A stretch of DNA of 25,014 bases from Ochromonadaceae sp. CCMP2298 (taxonomy: Eukaryota; Sar; Synurophyceae; Ochromonadales; Ochromonadaceae), in assembly GCA_026770595.1 (NCBI GenBank), contig MU633756.1, forward strand, positions 1 to 25,014, read 5' to 3'. The notes under the pieces were generated by a model, which was not told where the DNA came from, ran no database searches, and worked only from the letters and a program-made list of their open reading frames with translations. Positions 23,713-25,014 of the stretch are shown in pieces. How positions within the stretch are numbered: the stretch's first letter is position 1; each line of letters starts with the position of its first letter. The position numbers and the translations under genes are program-made.

Positions 23713-25014
23713 ATGCGAGTCTCTGTTGTGACGTTTCTGCTCGCTCTGACGGTCCTGTGCGCCTTCGGCAGGAGGACGGCTCTGCGCATCCAGATGGGCA
23801 CAGGCAACACCTTTGGTAAGATATTCAAAATAACCACCTACGGTGAGTCCCATGGCAAGGGCGTTGGTGTCATCATCGACGGCTGCCCCCCTCGGATTCC
23901 ACTGACGGAGGAGGACGTGCAGGTGGAGCTGGACCGACGGAGGCCCGGGCAATCTCGCCTGACTACTCCCCGCGACGAGGCAGACATTGCAGAGATTCAG
24001 AGTGGTATCTCGAACGGCCTCACGCTTGGCACACCAATCGGCATGACGGTGCGCAACAAGGACCAGAAGAGCCAGCACTACGAGGACATGGCCGCCAAGT
24101 ACCGGCCCTCGCACGCAGACGCCACCTACGACGCGAAGTACGGCGTGCGGGCAGTGGCTGGCGGCGGGCGCTCCTCTGCTCGCGAGACGATAGGTCGCGT
24201 GGCAGCAGGAGCGGTGGCGAAGAAGATCCTGAAGCTCTACTCGGGCGTGGAGGTGCTGGGCTGGGTGTGCAAGGTGCAGGACATCGAGATGGCTCCTGTG
24301 GATCACGACACTGTCACGCTGGAGCAGGTGGAGGCCAACATTGTGCGCTACCCAGACCCAATAGCTGCCGAGAAGATGATTCAAAGGATCGATGAGATTA
24401 GGTACGTGATGTCGTTGCCGGCGTGCTGCTCTGCTGCTGGCCTGACTAACCCCACCCCCACCCCCACCCTTCCCACCACTCCCACCACTCTCGAATAGGC
24501 GGACAGGCAACAGCATAGGCGGCGTGGTCGAGATCATTGCTCGCAACGTGCCCAGCGGACTGGGGGCTCCGGTGTTCGACAAGCTGGAGGCGGAGCTGGC
24601 CAAGGCGTGCATGTCTCTGCCCGCCTCCAAGGGCTTCGAGGTAGCGAGCTACTAACTACTACTAACTAACTGGGCCCTATATCCCTGTATCCCTGTATCC
24701 CTGTATCCCTGTATCGTGACACCTTGGGGCTACTGCTACTGCGACGTTTCCATCTCACCAACCCCATCATTCCGCTTCCGCACTTATCCTTAGATCGGCT
24801 CTGGGTTCGGCGGCACCATGCTGAGCGGCTACGACCACAATGACGAGTTCTACGTCGACGAGGACGGACGCACACGCACGCGCACCAACCGCAGCGGCGG
24901 CGTGCAGGGAGGCATCTCCAACGGAGAGACCATCGTGGTGCGCGTGGCCTTCAAGCCCACCTCCACCATCGGCCGGGAGCAGAATACAGTAACGCGCTCT
25001 GGCGAGGAGACCAC
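23713..25014 (+). CDS. CS: Chorismate synthase, plastid-type, partial (3' end outside window)
   Basis: The enzyme converts 5-enolpyruvylshikimate-3-phosphate to chorismate with reduced FMN, the last step of the shikimate pathway. Exons are 23713-24401, 24499-24640 and 24794 to the window end; introns are 97 nt (GTACGT...ATAG) and 153 nt (GTAGCG...TTAG). All three family signatures are present: [21 protein letters not shown] and [14 protein letters not shown], plus KGFEIGSGFGG across the second junction. The chosen start gives [21 protein letters not shown]: a signal peptide, then a likely cleavage before Phe and a short Arg-rich stretch, as in plastid proteins of algae with red secondary plastids. 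An in-frame ATG at 23572 adds a second hydrophobic leader ([13 protein letters not shown]); both have G at -3. The 23713 start is preferred because its leader directly fits the signal-plus-Phe pattern. The core is about 270 residues so far; the C-terminal third is missing. Confidence 0.95.
24402..24498 (+). other. Intron 1 of chorismate synthase, with branch-like CTAAC and C-run tract
   Basis: The intron begins GTACGT and ends GAATAG. TGACTAAC at about 24443-24450 is a good branch-point match. It is followed at once by four C-runs separated by single A residues (24450-24469), which act as the pyrimidine tract and form a G-quadruplex pattern on the opposite strand. Confidence 0.8.
24680..24711 (+). 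repeat. (TATCCCTG)x4 microsatellite in chorismate synthase intron 2
   Basis: Four perfect 8-nt units occupy a third of the upstream half of the 153-nt intron. They are preceded by a run of ACTAACT words at about 24650-24670 near the 5' splice site. Both look like simple-sequence repeats. Confidence 0.9.

Noticed and set aside
23470-24630. A 386-codon open frame on the minus strand opposite chorismate synthase
   Set aside because: It lies antisense to a gene with all family signatures, has low-complexity His/Leu/Arg composition with no recognisable domain, and is explained by GC-rich third positions.
24680-24711. TATCCCTG repeats as an interstitial telomere
   Set aside because: The unit does not match TTAGGG or TTTAGGG types on either strand and is only four copies inside an intron.

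Overview
This is a compact, GC-rich nuclear window from a eukaryotic protist, most likely a flagellated alga with a complex (secondary) plastid. Introns are few (nine inferred, about 95-168 nt, all GT-AG), most start codons have a purine at -3, and intergenic DNA is short and AT-richer than the genes. Two kinds of gene support the lineage guess. CFAP57 and a BART-domain protein point to motile cilia. Chorismate synthase carries a signal-peptide-like N-terminus followed by a Phe, as in plastid proteins of red-lineage algae. The exact lineage cannot be fixed from this sequence.

Layout, left to right: (1) unknown protein, +, 291-1538; (2) unknown protein with four internal repeats, +, 1933-3183; (3) HAD-family phosphatase, -, 3 exons, 3374-4423; (4) WSS1-like SUMO-associated metalloprotease, +, 4955-6334; (5) CFAP57-like axonemal protein, -, 4 exons, 6487-12145; (6) BART-domain protein, +, 12713-13183; (7) RPAP1/MINIYO-like RNA polymerase II factor, -, single 5-kb exon, 13265-18253; (8) p24/EMP24 cargo receptor, +, 2 exons, 18600-19330; (9) coiled-coil/ankyrin/WW protein, -, 2 exons, 19423-23261; (10) chorismate synthase, +, at least 3 exons, 23713 to beyond the right edge.

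From gene 3 onward the genes alternate strand strictly (- + - + - + - +). Head-to-head pairs share 346-567 nt and tail-to-tail pairs are 81-190 nt apart, so neighbours probably share bidirectional promoters and closely packed 3' ends. The genes do not form one pathway. The one functionally coherent pair is CFAP57/BART, both ciliary-type, facing away from one shared promoter region. No mobile element, CRISPR array, tRNA or rRNA was seen.

The most unusual items are the four-repeat N-x-K-x-RRR protein (gene 2), the period-three superrepeat in the ankyrin protein, a recurrent TTTTGGCA octamer confined to intergenic DNA, TGTAA motifs after several stop codons, and an open transit-peptide-like frame at the start of gene 1.
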